64,000 nucleotides of DNA from Arthrobacter silviterrae (GTDB lineage Bacteria; Actinomycetota; Actinomycetes; Actinomycetales; Micrococcaceae), in assembly GCF_011045165.1 (NCBI RefSeq), contig NZ_JAAKZI010000001.1, positions 62,001 through 126,000 on the forward strand, read 5' to 3'. Within the stretch, counting starts at the first letter, position 1. Every line of letters begins with the position of its first letter. The translations under genes were made by a program, and so were the position numbers. Under the pieces are notes generated by a model, which saw nothing but the letters and a program-made list of their open reading frames with translations, made no database searches and was not told the origin of the DNA. Of the stretch, positions 35,015 through 45,403 are shown one piece after another.

Positions 35015-35869
35015 ATGTCACACAGGGCAGAACTTCCAAACCCGGGCGCCGTGCTGCACGCGCCGGTTCCGGCGGCCGCGTCCGGCGGAACGCCGGGAAC
35101 CGGCCCCGCCAGTGTCACGGTGGAAAACCTGACGGTGCACCGCGGCAGCACGGATGTCCTGGCGGACCTCAGCTTCGCCATCCCCGCCGGGCGCATCACC
35201 GGCCTGCTGGGCCCCTCCGGCAGCGGGAAGACCACGCTGATCAGGGCCCTGGTCGGCGTTCAGAAAATCACAGCCGGCCAGGTCAGCGTGCTGGGCCGGC
35301 CGGCCGGGGACGCACTCCTGAGGAACGACGTCGGCTACGTCACCCAGGCGGCCAGCGTCTACCGGGACCTCACCGTCCTGGACAACATCCGGTATTTCGG
35401 GGCGATGCACGGACGCAACCGGGCGGATGCGCTTGAGGCCGCGACCGCCGTCGGACTCGGGGACCTGCTCAAACGCAGGGCCGCGGATCTTTCGGGCGGG
35501 CAGTTCAGCCGCGTCTCGCTTGCATGCGCACTGGTGGCGAAGCCGCAGCTGCTCTTTCTGGATGAACCCACCGTAGGGCTTGACCCTGTGCTCCGGGCGG
35601 ACTTGTGGTCACAGTTTGCGGACATGGCGAAGGCCGGGACAACGTTGGTGATCTCAAGCCACGTCATGGAGGAGGCTGGGCACTGCGACTCGCTGCTGCT
35701 GTTGCGCGAGGCGCGGCTGCTGGCACAGCTGACCCCGGCCGAATTGCGCCGGCGCGGAGGGACCGATGACCTGGAGCTGGCGTTCCTTCACCTGATCCAG
35801 GCGGATGAACTGGCCCAGGAACACACACCAGGGGCCATGCGGGCACAAGCCTTGGGAGGGGCACGATGA
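35015..35869 (+). CDS. ABC-2 exporter ATP-binding protein
   Basis: ATPase of a drug- or lipid-type ABC-2 exporter, 284 residues. Walker A GPSGSGKTT is near residue 71, the Q-loop VTQ follows, the signature is LSGGQFSRVSLA, Walker B is LLFLDEPTVGLDP and the H-loop is VISSHVMEE. About 30 Ala/Pro/Gly-rich residues precede the core. GGAGG lies four bases before ATG 35015. It overlaps the permease gene as ATGA. The substrate is unknown; the TetR regulator suggests an inducible efflux role. Confidence 0.88.
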   Translation: MSHRAELPNPGAVLHAPVPAAASGGTPGTGPASVTVENLTVHRGSTDVLADLSFAIPAGRITGLLGPSGSGKTTLIRALVGVQKITAGQVSVLGRPAGDALLRNDVGYVTQAASVYRDLTVLDNIRYFGAMHGRNRADALEAATAVGLGDLLKRRAADLSGGQFSRVSLACALVAKPQLLFLDEPTVGLDPVLRADLWSQFADMAKAGTTLVISSHVMEEAGHCDSLLLLREARLLAQLTPAELRRRGGTDDLELAFLHLIQADELAQEHTPGAMRAQALGGAR

Positions 35870-36621
35870 ACTGGCGCATGATGTGGGCGACGAATGTGAG
35901 GGTGCTCCAGCAGCTCAGGGCCGATCCACGCAGCATTGCCTTGATCCTGGTGGTGCCCTCCGTGCTGCTGGCCGTGGTGTATTGGCTGTACCAAAATGAA
36001 AAGCTGCCGCCCGGGGTGCCGCGCACCTTTGACCGCGTTGGCCTGATGATGCTGGTCATCTTCCCGTTTGTGGTGATGTTCCTGGTCACTTCCATCACCA
36101 TGCTCCGGGAGCGCACCTCCGGCACCCTGGAACGCTTGCTCACCACACCCATCCACAAGGGCGACCTCCTGTTTGGCTACGCCCTCGCGTTCTCCCTCAT
36201 GGCTGCCCTGCAGTCCCTGGCCGCCACGGGCGTTGCGTACTGGGTGTTCGGCATGAACATCCAGGGCAACGCCGGCCTGGTGGTGCTGGTGGCAGTGGTC
36301 AATTCCGTGCTGGGTGTGGCGCTGGGCCTGCTGTGCTCAGCGTTTGCCACCACGGAGTTCCAGGCGGTGCAGTTCATGCCGGTGGTGGTGGTCCCGCAAA
36401 TCCTGCTGTGCGGGCTGTTCGTGGCGCGGGACCAGATGAATTCGGTCCTTGAGGCCATCTCCAATGTGCTCCCGCTGACGTTTTCGGTGGACGCCCTCCA
36501 GCAGATTGCCCAGCACGCCGATGCCACCTCGGCCATGGTCACGGACCTGGTGGTGGTCGCCGCCATCGTGGTGGTGGTGCTGCTGCTGGCATCGCTGACC
36601 CTGCGGCGCCGGACGGCCTAG
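35866..36621 (+). CDS. ABC-2 type permease
   Basis: Membrane subunit of 251 residues with about six helices, paired with the upstream ATPase. The long first extracellular/cytoplasmic loop and the RERTSGTLERLLTTPIHKGDLLFGYALAF segment are characteristic of ABC-2 permeases. Its start overlaps the ATPase stop (ATGA), and it ends with an RRR cytoplasmic tail. The tetR gene follows after four bases. Confidence 0.87.
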   Translation: MNWRMMWATNVRVLQQLRADPRSIALILVVPSVLLAVVYWLYQNEKLPPGVPRTFDRVGLMMLVIFPFVVMFLVTSITMLRERTSGTLERLLTTPIHKGDLLFGYALAFSLMAALQSLAATGVAYWVFGMNIQGNAGLVVLVAVVNSVLGVALGLLCSAFATTEFQAVQFMPVVVVPQILLCGLFVARDQMNSVLEAISNVLPLTFSVDALQQIAQHADATSAMVTDLVVVAAIVVVVLLLASLTLRRRTA

Positions 36622-36625
36622 GACC

Positions 36626-37378
36626 ATGAACGGCCAGGGCGCGCACGGCGGACCGGCGCGGGGCCGCCGGCAGGGGCGTTCCACGTCCCGCAGGCTCATC
36701 CTGGCCAGTGCCCGGAAGCTCTTTGCCGAACACGGTTACGCCGCCACGAGCCTGCGGGAAATCGCCAGGGACGCGGGCGTGGATGCGGCCATGGTGCACC
36801 ACTGGTTTGCCAGCAAGGAAGAACTGTTCAACGCCTGCGTGGAGCTGCCCGCCGATCCGGCCCAGGTGCTGGGGGCCGTAAGCGAAACTCCGGCCGACAT
36901 CCGGGGCGAGGCGCTGCTCCGCGCGCTGCTTGCCCTCTGGGACTCCGGCGCGCAGCCGGCCCTGCTTGCCCTCCTGCGCAACGTGGCAGGGTCCAAGGCC
37001 CAGGGTTCGCTGATCCGCCAGGTCCTGTTCAAGCGCATCCTCACGCGCGCCCTGGCGGGGCTTCCAGGCAGCCAGGAGGAGCTGGACCGTCGCGGGGCTC
37101 TGCTGGCCAGCCAGATGATCGGGCTGATGGTGGCCAGGTACCTGCTGCGGGTGGAGCCGCTCGCGTCCGCCGGGCACGACGAGCTGGTGGCGTTGGTGGC
37201 TCCCGTGCTGCAAAACTACCTGACAGGCCCGCTTGGCTTTCCGGCTGCCCCGGGTGGCGGGACGGAAGCTGCGGCCCATGCAGCCCCGGTGATGGGTAGC
37301 TCTGCCCATCGCCGCAGCCCGGCCCCGGCACCTAGTCTGGACTCTGACGATCAACTCCAATCGTGGGAGCGCGAATGA
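36626..37378 (+). CDS. TetR-family regulator of the ABC operon
   Basis: A 250-residue repressor-like protein. The N-terminal HTH is ILASARKLFAEHGYAATSLREIARDAGVDAAMVHHWFASKEELF (about 25-68). The ligand domain follows, and a Pro/Ala/Ser-rich tail of about 40 residues is unusual. It is the third gene of the exporter operon, so it probably represses the promoter through the palindrome at 34975-34996. The effector is unknown. Confidence 0.88.
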   Translation: MNGQGAHGGPARGRRQGRSTSRRLILASARKLFAEHGYAATSLREIARDAGVDAAMVHHWFASKEELFNACVELPADPAQVLGAVSETPADIRGEALLRALLALWDSGAQPALLALLRNVAGSKAQGSLIRQVLFKRILTRALAGLPGSQEELDRRGALLASQMIGLMVARYLLRVEPLASAGHDELVALVAPVLQNYLTGPLGFPAAPGGGTEAAAHAAPVMGSSAHRRSPAPAPSLDSDDQLQSWERE

Positions 37379-37647
37379 CGACCGGCCTACAGGGCGCAGA
37401 CCCCGAGGACATGCGACGCTTTGCCCACGAACTGGACCAGGCCCACGACCGGCTGCTGGCCTTGCGGAGCGAGCTGGGCGCCCGGATCACCAACAATCTG
37501 CGCTGGGAAGGCCCGGACGCCTTCGTGTTCCGGCACGCCTGGCAGTCCTCCTACGCCCCTGTCATAGCCAAGGCAGCCGCCATGCTGGGAGAGACGGCAC
37601 GGACCATCAAGGCGCAGGCCGCCGAACAGGAACAGGCCAGCCGCTAA
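37375..37647 (+). CDS. WXG100-like small helical protein
   Basis: A 90-residue protein, with two predicted helices separated by LRWEGPDAF, a W-x-G turn near the middle as in ESAT-6/WXG100 proteins. ATG 37375 overlaps the tetR stop as ATGA and has GGGAGCG just upstream; a GTG four codons earlier is an alternative. No EccC-type ATPase or other ESX gene is in the window, so secretion by a type VII system is only a possibility. A family-2 repeat follows immediately. Confidence 0.7.
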   Translation: MTTGLQGADPEDMRRFAHELDQAHDRLLALRSELGARITNNLRWEGPDAFVFRHAWQSSYAPVIAKAAAMLGETARTIKAQAAEQEQASR

Positions 37648-37656
37648 CCCACCCCC

Positions 37657-37735
37657 CAACTGTGAGTCAGATACGGCATTGGAAACCGTTTTCCGAGCGT
37701 CATTTTGTGCACTTAGTGACGCACAGTTGCGAGGG
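37657..37735 (+). repeat. Dispersed repeat, family 2, copy 2
   Basis: Outer arms CAACTGTGAGTCA (37657-37669) and TGACGCACAGTTG (37717-37729) are complementary except one position. The inner palindrome GGAAACCGTTTTCC is at 37681-37694. The core GAAACCGTTTTC and flanking GCAT and CTGTG also occur at 3776-3842. It lies between convergent genes and supplies the last codons and stop of padR. Confidence 0.6.
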
Positions 37736-38246
37736 TTTCGGCGCACCAGGCAAGCCACGCCTCCTCAAACAGGATTCCCGCCCGCAGCACGGCATGCTGG
37801 AGCTCAAGCTGGCGGCCGGCCGGCACCCCATCTGCAGGAAAGTCCCGGGCTTCAATGTCCCGGTAGCGCTGCAGCGCGGTGGCGTGCAGGCGCTGCTGGC
37901 GCCGGATTTCCGCGGCCATGTCCACCGTGCCCAGGGCGGCGGCCGCCCGGACCCGGACCAGTAGCTCGTCCCGGATGGGACGGGGCGGGGCCTCCACGGC
38001 CGTCCAGCGTTCCAGCTCCGCGCGCCCGGCAGGCTGCACGTCATAATGCCGCTGGCTCCCCCGCGCCGTCGCCTGGTCCCGGGCGGCAATCAGCCCGCCG
38101 GCTTCCAGCGCCCCCAACGCCCGGTAAATCTGCTGGTGCGTGGCCTGCCAAAAGTGGCCGATCGACTTGTCAAAGCGCCGTGCCAGTTCAGCACCGGTGC
38201 AGGGCCTTTCCAGCAGGGACGTCAGGATGGCGTGCGGCAGCGACAT
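37713..38246 (-). CDS. PadR-family transcriptional regulator
   Basis: A 177-residue regulator. The winged helix LPHAILTSLLERPCTGAELARRFDKSIGHFWQATHQQIYRALGALEAGGLI is typical PadR, and the C-terminal helical domain (IRRQQRLHATALQRYRDIEARDF) is the Vir-like dimerisation part. It starts nine bases after the flavoenzyme gene ends and should be cotranscribed with it. The last codons lie within a family-2 repeat. It probably senses a substrate of the oxidoreductase; this is inference. Confidence 0.85.
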   Translation of the reverse strand: MSLPHAILTSLLERPCTGAELARRFDKSIGHFWQATHQQIYRALGALEAGGLIAARDQATARGSQRHYDVQPAGRAELERWTAVEAPPRPIRDELLVRVRAAAALGTVDMAAEIRRQQRLHATALQRYRDIEARDFPADGVPAGRQLELQHAVLRAGILFEEAWLAWCAETLATVRH

Positions 38247-38254
38247 TCCGGCCC

Positions 38255-40282
<2,028 letters not shown>

Positions 40283-40298
40283 TCATGCACTCCTTTGC

Positions 40299-40319
40299 GC
40301 AACAAGTTGCATAATCTTA
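40299..40319 (-). promoter_or_regulatory. Promoter and operator of the flavoenzyme-padR operon
   Basis: On the minus strand TAAGAT (40314-40319) can be the -10. It is followed by GCAACTTGTTGC (40299-40310), an inverted repeat covering the expected transcription start. The cotranscribed PadR protein is the natural candidate to bind it. Confidence 0.5.
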
Positions 40320-40337
40320 GCGCACAAGCAGGGGAGC

Positions 40338-41243
40338 TCAGAACAGCACGGTGGCGAAAGTCCCCACTTGCTCAAATCCCACTTTGGCGTAGACGGCCCG
40401 GGCGCGGGCATTGAAGTCATTGACGTACAGGCTGGTCACGGGGGCAAGGACCTGGGCCAGGTTCACGGAGGCCGCCATGTAGCCGTTGCTCAGGCCGCGC
40501 CCCCTGAACCGGGGGTTCATCCACACTCCCTGGATCTGGGTGGCCCGGATGGTCACGGCGCCAAGGTCCGCCTTGAAGATGACCTCGCCGCCGGAGGTGC
40601 AGTGGCTGAAGGAGTGCCCGCGGTTGATGAGCCAGGCCACCCGCCGCCGGTAGTTTTCCTCGCCGCCCAGAAAGGGGGAATAGCCCACTTCCTCCTCGAA
40701 CATGGCCGCGGCGGCGGCCAGCACCTCGGCGAACTGGCCGCTGCGGCTCACCGTCAGCGCCCGGTTCGCCGGAAACGGCGAGGTGCCCTCGATGGCCAGC
40801 AGCGGCTGGCTGGGGCGGACCTCGTGGGCGGTGATGCCTGCGGCGGAGAGCTCGGCCATCATGCCCAGCACCGCCCCGGCGGGGCCAAAGATCGAGGCAT
40901 GGGGCCGCCAGTTGGCTGCAATCCACCGGCCAAAATACGCGCTCTGGGAAGCAGTCATCTCGACGGGGACCACATTGGAACCGACCCAGCAGGCGGCAGC
41001 CAGCTCGCCGCCGTCGTGCTCGAAATTGTCAAAGAAGCCCAGAATCACGGCCCCCGGCTGGCTGGGCACGGCGCTGCGGCCCTGGGTCAGCAGCGAATCG
41101 ATAAAGACGTTCGCCACGGGGTCGCGCGCCACCAAGGCCCGGAGTGCGTCGGTGTCCTCATGGACCAGGGCGCGCACCGGACCGCTGGCGGCGGGCTTAC
41201 GCGATGCTAACCACGGGGCCACCCGGGAGCGGATTGTCGGCAT
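40338..41243 (-). CDS. GNAT-family N-acetyltransferase (DUF4081-type)
   Basis: A protein of about 301 residues with an N-terminal DUF4081-like region ([17 protein letters not shown]) and a C-terminal GNAT fold. The acetyl-CoA loop is [22 protein letters not shown], followed by [29 protein letters not shown]. It overlaps the 3' end of ispG by 47 bases in another frame; GGAG lies five bases before ATG 41243, but a GTG at 41222 is an alternative. The ispG-GNAT order is conserved in actinobacteria. The acceptor is unknown. Confidence 0.85.
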   Translation of the reverse strand: MPTIRSRVAPWLASRKPAASGPVRALVHEDTDALRALVARDPVANVFIDSLLTQGRSAVPSQPGAVILGFFDNFEHDGGELAAACWVGSNVVPVEMTASQSAYFGRWIAANWRPHASIFGPAGAVLGMMAELSAAGITAHEVRPSQPLLAIEGTSPFPANRALTVSRSGQFAEVLAAAAAMFEEEVGYSPFLGGEENYRRRVAWLINRGHSFSHCTSGGEVIFKADLGAVTIRATQIQGVWMNPRFRGRGLSNGYMAASVNLAQVLAPVTSLYVNDFNARARAVYAKVGFEQVGTFATVLF

Positions 41244-42360
41244 CGGACTCCATCTCTTCGGCGATTCTCATGGCTTCTTCGATCAGGGTTTCAACAATTT
41301 GGTCCTCGGGCACGGTCTTGATGACCTTGCCCTTGACGAAGATCTGGCCCTTGCCATTGCCGGAGGCAACGCCCAAATCTGCCTCACGGGCTTCGCCGGG
41401 GCCGTTCACAACGCAGCCCATGACGGCCACGCGCAGGGGGACGGTGAGTCCCTCCAGCCCGGCGGTGACTTCCTCCGCCAGCTTGTATACGTCCACCTGA
41501 GCACGGCCGCAGGAAGGGCAGGAGACAATTTCAAGCTTGCGCGGGCGCAGGTTCAGCGACTGCAGGATTTGGTCGCCCACCTTGATCTCCTCCACCGGCG
41601 GGGCGGAAAGGGAGACGCGGATGGTGTCGCCAATGCCCTTGGAGAGCAGGGCGCCGAAGGCGACGGCGGACTTGATGGTGCCCTGGAAAGACGGGCCAGC
41701 CTCGGTGACACCCAGGTGCAGGGGCCAGTCGCCGCGTTCGGCGAGCATCTCGTAGGCGGCAACCATGACCACGGGGTCATTGTGCTTGACGGAGATCTTG
41801 AAGTCGTGGAAACCGTGCTCCTCGAAGAGGGACGCCTCCCACACGGCGGATTCAACCAGGGCTTCCGGGGTTGCCTTGCCGTACTTCTTCATGATGCCCG
41901 GCTCCAGCGAACCGGCGTTCACGCCAATCCGGATGGAGGTGCCGTGGTCCTTGGCGGCCTGCGCAATTTCCTTGACCTGGTCATCAAACTTGCGGATGTT
42001 GCCGGGGTTGACGCGGACAGCCGCGCAGCCTGCTTCGATGGCCGCAAACACATATTTCGGCTGGAAGTGGATGTCCGCAATCACGGGAATCTGCGACTTT
42101 TTGGCGATGATGGGCAGCGCCTCGGCATCATCCTGCGACGGGCACGCCACGCGCACAATGTCACAGCCCGACGCCGTCAGTTCGGCAATCTGCTGCAGCG
42201 TGGCATTGATGTCCGTGGTCTTGGTGGTGGTCATCGACTGGACGCTGATGGGGAAGTCGGAGCCGACGCCGACGGAGCCGACCTTGATCTGCCGGGTTTT
42301 GCGACGCGGTGCGAGAACGGGGGGTGGCAATGGCGGCATTCCGAGACTGACCGAGGTCAA
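41197..42360 (-). CDS. ispG: 4-hydroxy-3-methylbut-2-en-1-yl diphosphate synthase
   Basis: 4Fe-4S enzyme of the MEP isoprenoid pathway, converting MEcPP to HMBPP. From TTG 42360 the protein has 387 residues, the normal size. TTG is chosen because AAGGAG lies six bases upstream; the frame is open further upstream without homology. Conserved parts include [47 protein letters not shown], the cluster cysteines in [10 protein letters not shown], and [19 protein letters not shown]. dxr of the same pathway is 5 kb upstream. Confidence 0.95.
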   Translation of the reverse strand: MTSVSLGMPPLPPPVLAPRRKTRQIKVGSVGVGSDFPISVQSMTTTKTTDINATLQQIAELTASGCDIVRVACPSQDDAEALPIIAKKSQIPVIADIHFQPKYVFAAIEAGCAAVRVNPGNIRKFDDQVKEIAQAAKDHGTSIRIGVNAGSLEPGIMKKYGKATPEALVESAVWEASLFEEHGFHDFKISVKHNDPVVMVAAYEMLAERGDWPLHLGVTEAGPSFQGTIKSAVAFGALLSKGIGDTIRVSLSAPPVEEIKVGDQILQSLNLRPRKLEIVSCPSCGRAQVDVYKLAEEVTAGLEGLTVPLRVAVMGCVVNGPGEAREADLGVASGNGKGQIFVKGKVIKTVPEDQIVETLIEEAMRIAEEMESDADNPLPGGPVVSIA

Positions 42361-42444
42361 AATATGCTCCTTGAAAATGGTGGAACGGTGCGTGCGCGGC
42401 ACAGGCCCTGGGCCGCAGGGATAATCACGCACCATCTGTTCTAA

Positions 42445-42450
42445 ATTGTA
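42445..42450 (-). promoter_or_regulatory. Putative -10 of ispG
   Basis: TACAAT on the minus strand, about 85 bases before the TTG start; the -35 is weak. It would let ispG be transcribed apart from dxr-rseP, from which it is separated here by inserted genes. Confidence 0.4.
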
Positions 42451-42484
42451 GGCGTGTTCCCCGCCGTCCGTCTCCGCGTGAGTC

Positions 42485-42778
42485 CTAGGACATATATTTG
42501 CTGAGCTGGCCGATGACAGGCTTCCATTCGGAAATCTTTAGGCCCGTGACGCCGCCGCCAACGCTCATGGGATCTTGTTTCAGGACCTCGTGCAGGGCGG
42601 CTTCATCGGCCGCCCGGAAGATCAGCAGCGCACCGGCCCCGTCCCCGTACGGCCCCGAGGCCAGCACCACTTCGGCCTCCGCCTGGGCGGCCAGCCATTC
42701 GCGGTGCTTGGGCCGGTGCTCGGTCCGGGCAGCTTCCGCTTCGGCACCATAAACGTATTCAACGGCAAAGATAGTCAT
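42485..42778 (-). CDS. YciI-family protein
   Basis: A 97-residue protein with the ferredoxin-like YciI fold: [10 protein letters not shown] at the N-terminus, [38 protein letters not shown] in the middle and a C-terminal strand. The conserved His (HREWL) and Asp (GDGAG) are the proposed active-site residues of the family. Function is not established for most members. It lies between ispG and a membrane-protein gene. Confidence 0.8.
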   Translation of the reverse strand: MTIFAVEYVYGAEAEAARTEHRPKHREWLAAQAEAEVVLASGPYGDGAGALLIFRAADEAALHEVLKQDPMSVGGGVTGLKISEWKPVIGQLSKYMS

Positions 42779-42787
42779 GCCTTCACC

Positions 42788-43279
42788 CTATAACAGGAGC
42801 AATCTCGCCAGCGTGGCCACAGCGGATGCCCACAGCAGCGAGGCCAGGGTCCCGATAATGAACCGCTCACTGGCCCCCGGAGTGCCCTTCAGCTCCGGAT
42901 AGCGGCCCAGGCCCTTGATGGCCACGACATAGGCGATGGCCACGGGCTGTCCCGCCAGGATGGCAAGCACGACGGCGGCACGCTCCAACACGCCGATCAA
43001 CAGGCCGCCGCGGAGAACGCCGGAGGCCGCCGGTTCGGCCGCCGGTTCAGCCGCCGGTTCAGCCGCCGGCGCAGGCTCGTTCCTGTGGCGCGGCACGCCG
43101 GCGTCCCGCGCATCGCCGCGTTCGCGGCTTTCGGCCTCCCGGACGGTGTGCGACTTTGCCAGCCGCAGAATTCCCGCCGTTACGGGCCAGCCGCCCAGGC
43201 TGGCGACGACGACCGCGGCGGCCACCCAGCCCACCACGGCCCAGGCGGGCACTCCACCCATGATTGCCGCTGCTGTCAT
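42788..43279 (-). CDS. Membrane protein with Pro-Ala-Ala-Glu linker
   Basis: A 163-residue protein. An N-terminal helix (WAVVGWVAAAVVVASLGGWPV) is followed by a charged segment and a PAAE repeat (three 12-bp units, about 43034-43069). Two more helices follow (LIGVLERAAVVLAILAGQPVAIAYVVAIKGLGRYPEL and IIGTLASLLWASAVATLARLLLL). The pattern ERA-----GQP----Y--AIKGLGRYPEL with SERFIIGT resembles small membrane proteins encoded beside SatD-like genes. Function unknown. It follows the SatD-like gene by 24 bases. Confidence 0.75.
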   Translation of the reverse strand: MTAAAIMGGVPAWAVVGWVAAAVVVASLGGWPVTAGILRLAKSHTVREAESRERGDARDAGVPRHRNEPAPAAEPAAEPAAEPAASGVLRGGLLIGVLERAAVVLAILAGQPVAIAYVVAIKGLGRYPELKGTPGASERFIIGTLASLLWASAVATLARLLLL

Positions 43280-43303
43280 TGCGCCTCCCCTTTACCGTTG
43301 AGC

Positions 43304-43963
43304 CTATCCGCGGCCACTGACACGTGGAACGGGTTCCCCGTCCACAGCACGGCCGGCCAGCGTGAGCAGCAGTTCGGCGGCATCCCGTCCGCGCTGTTCC
43401 TCCTGCCGCCCGGAACGCAGGATCGCCTGGCTCACGGCCTGGGGCGTGACGCCCAGGGACTGGGCAACGTCCACCTGGCGCCGCGGGCCGGGCTCCGTCA
43501 ACGCATCCAGGACCCGCCATTCGGCTGCGGACCGATGCCGGACCAGGTCGCCAACCAGCACCAGGACCGCCTCAGCCGCTGAAGCGGCAGCCGCACCCTC
43601 CCCCGGAAGGCCGGGACCGCCGTCGTACTCAACGGCGAGGGCCACCCGCTCCCCCGTCCGCTTCGCCCGGTCAACCGCCAGCCGGGCCTGCACCAGGGCC
43701 GGTCCGGCGGCCTCGCGGGGGCTGGAGGGCAGGGGCCTCTCAACGCTGCCGATCCCTATGCCGACGTACCAGCCGCCCGCACGGAGGGCGCGCAGGGCCG
43801 CCTCAACCACCTCCGCAGGGGAATCCAGCAGGCCCTGGACCTCGTCGCCCACAGACCGCTCAAACGGCAGGACTGTCCTGATGCCGCGAAGGGTGGCGAG
43901 GAGCTCCGGCACGCGGTCGCCCACTGTGCGGCTGCCGCGCTGATCAATCGTCATGACAAACAT
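43304..43963 (-). CDS. SatD-like regulator with C-terminal helix-turn-helix
   Basis: A 219-residue protein. The first ~120 residues (VMTIDQRGSRTVGDRVPEL, LPFERSVGDEVQGLLDSPAEVV, GGWYVGIGIGSVERPLPSS) resemble SatD-family proteins. The end carries a helix-turn-helix, RQVDVAQSLGVTPQAVSQAIL, so DNA binding is likely. ATG 43963 is preferred because a TTGATT/TATGAT promoter places its -10 six bases before it; a second ATG three codons later is possible. It is divergent from lldD and is followed by the small membrane protein. The ligand is unknown. Confidence 0.7.
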   Translation of the reverse strand: MFVMTIDQRGSRTVGDRVPELLATLRGIRTVLPFERSVGDEVQGLLDSPAEVVEAALRALRAGGWYVGIGIGSVERPLPSSPREAAGPALVQARLAVDRAKRTGERVALAVEYDGGPGLPGEGAAAASAAEAVLVLVGDLVRHRSAAEWRVLDALTEPGPRRQVDVAQSLGVTPQAVSQAILRSGRQEEQRGRDAAELLLTLAGRAVDGEPVPRVSGRG

Positions 43964-43969
43964 GAATAA

Positions 43970-43998
43970 ATCATAATCGGTTGATAGTTGAGAATCAA
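43970..43998 (-). promoter_or_regulatory. Strong promoter of the SatD-like gene
   Basis: TTGATT (43993-43998) and TATGAT (43970-43975) with a 17-bp spacer on the minus strand; the -10 ends six bases before the ATG, so the transcript is probably leaderless. An inverted repeat GGTTGA/TCAACC at 43979-44000 spans the spacer and -35 and could be an autoregulatory operator. Confidence 0.65.
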
Positions 43999-44037
43999 CC
44001 ATATTTGACTGCCGAAGGCCTGCGAGGTGGCGTACCA

Positions 44038-44052
44038 TGTGGTTGGACCACA
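44038..44052. promoter_or_regulatory. GntR/LldR-type operator before lldD
   Basis: TGTGGTTGGACCACA, a perfect palindrome of 6+3+6, contains the FadR-subfamily GntR pattern TNGTNNNACNA. LldR-type regulators use such sites to control lactate genes. It ends 30 bases before the lldD ATG. A TTGACT at 44005-44010 may be a -35, but the -10 is unclear. No GntR gene is in the window. Confidence 0.6.
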
Positions 44053-44082
44053 AGATTCCCGACTGACACCCTGGAGCAGGCA

Positions 44083-45351
44083 ATGACGCAGACCACCGAT
44101 CACGGCAGCAGCGGATCCCGGCAGGCGCCTGACGCCCTCCGGCGCCGCTTCCCCAAGTATTCCGACCTGGCGCCCCTGATGCAGTTCAAGAAACCGGAGC
44201 TGGGCCAGGCCGCGCGGCTGCGCAGGGCAAACACCATCTGGGAACTGCGCGCCATGGCCAAACGCCGCACACCGAAGGCGCCGTTCGACTACACCGACGG
44301 GGCTGCGGAAGCGGAAATCACCCTGGGCCGCGCCCGCCGGGCGTTCCTGGACATCGAATTCCGCCCGGGGATCCTGCGCGACGTCTCCTCCATCGACCTC
44401 ACCACCCCCATCCTTGGCAAGGACTCCCGGCTGCCCGTGGGCATCGCCCCCACAGGCTTCACCCGCATGATGCAGTCCGAGGGCGAGTACGCCGGCTCAC
44501 AGGCGGCCCAGTCGGCAGGCATCCCCTACACGCTCTCGACCATGGGCACGGCGTCCATCGAGGACGTGGCAAAGGCCGCACCCCACGGCCGCAACTGGTT
44601 CCAGCTGTACCTGTGGACCGACCGCGAGCGCTCCATGGAACTCATCGAGCGGGCTGCGAGGGCCGGAAACGACACCCTCATGGTCACGGTGGATACCGCG
44701 GTGGCCGGGGCGCGGCTGCGCGACGTCCGCAACGGCATGACGATCCCGCCCGCGCTGACGCTCAAGACGGTGCTGGATGCCTCCTACCGTCCGGCCTGGT
44801 GGTTCAACTTCCTGACCCATGAACCCCTGGCCTTCGCCTCACTCTCGCGATATTCGGGCACCGTGGCGGAGCTGATCAACTCCATGTTTGACCCGACCTT
44901 GACGTACGCGGACCTGGACTGGCTCCGCGAAACCTGGAAGGGCAAGCTGGTGGTCAAGGGCATCCAGACTGTCGAGGACGCCCGCAAGGTGGTGGACCAC
45001 GGCGCCGACGGCATCATCCTCTCCAACCATGGCGGCCGCCAGCTGGACAGGGCGCCCATTCCCTTCCACCTCCTGCCCGACGTCAAGGCGGCCCTGGCTG
45101 CGGACAGCAGCGATGCCGCCGTCATCCTGGACACGGGCATCATGGGCGGCGCGGACATCATTGCCGCGCTGGCCATGGGTGCCGACTTCACACTCGTCGG
45201 CCGGGCCTACCTGTACGGGCTCATGGCCGGCGGGCGGGCGGGCGTGGACCGCACCCTGGAAATCCTCGAGACGGACATGCGCCGCACCATGGCGCTGCTG
45301 GGCGTCAGCAAAATCTCGGAGCTGACGCCGGACCATGTCCACCTGCTCTGA
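44083..45351 (+). CDS. lldD: FMN-dependent alpha-hydroxy-acid dehydrogenase (L-lactate dehydrogenase-like)
   Basis: A 422-residue flavoenzyme that oxidises L-lactate or a similar 2-hydroxyacid, passing electrons to quinone. Features are [21 protein letters not shown], the WFQLY segment, [20 protein letters not shown] and the catalytic HGGRQLD region. The phosphate-binding stretch reads [10 protein letters not shown], with Met where many family members have Arg; actinobacterial relatives share this. GGAG lies upstream of ATG 44083. A GntR/LldR-like operator precedes it. It sits within an otherwise conserved ispG-rseP-dxr neighbourhood. Confidence 0.88.
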   Translation: MTQTTDHGSSGSRQAPDALRRRFPKYSDLAPLMQFKKPELGQAARLRRANTIWELRAMAKRRTPKAPFDYTDGAAEAEITLGRARRAFLDIEFRPGILRDVSSIDLTTPILGKDSRLPVGIAPTGFTRMMQSEGEYAGSQAAQSAGIPYTLSTMGTASIEDVAKAAPHGRNWFQLYLWTDRERSMELIERAARAGNDTLMVTVDTAVAGARLRDVRNGMTIPPALTLKTVLDASYRPAWWFNFLTHEPLAFASLSRYSGTVAELINSMFDPTLTYADLDWLRETWKGKLVVKGIQTVEDARKVVDHGADGIILSNHGGRQLDRAPIPFHLLPDVKAALAADSSDAAVILDTGIMGGADIIAALAMGADFTLVGRAYLYGLMAGGRAGVDRTLEILETDMRRTMALLGVSKISELTPDHVHLL

Positions 45352-45403
45352 CGGACTTTTTTGGCGCGCCCGTCCGGGCGGGGCGGTGGCCAGCCGTCAA
45401 CCG

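Noticed and set aside
44083-45351. lldD inactive because Met replaces the usual Arg in [10 protein letters not shown]
   Set aside because: The same GIM-GADI form is familiar from actinobacterial lactate dehydrogenases, and the catalytic HGGRQLD region is intact.
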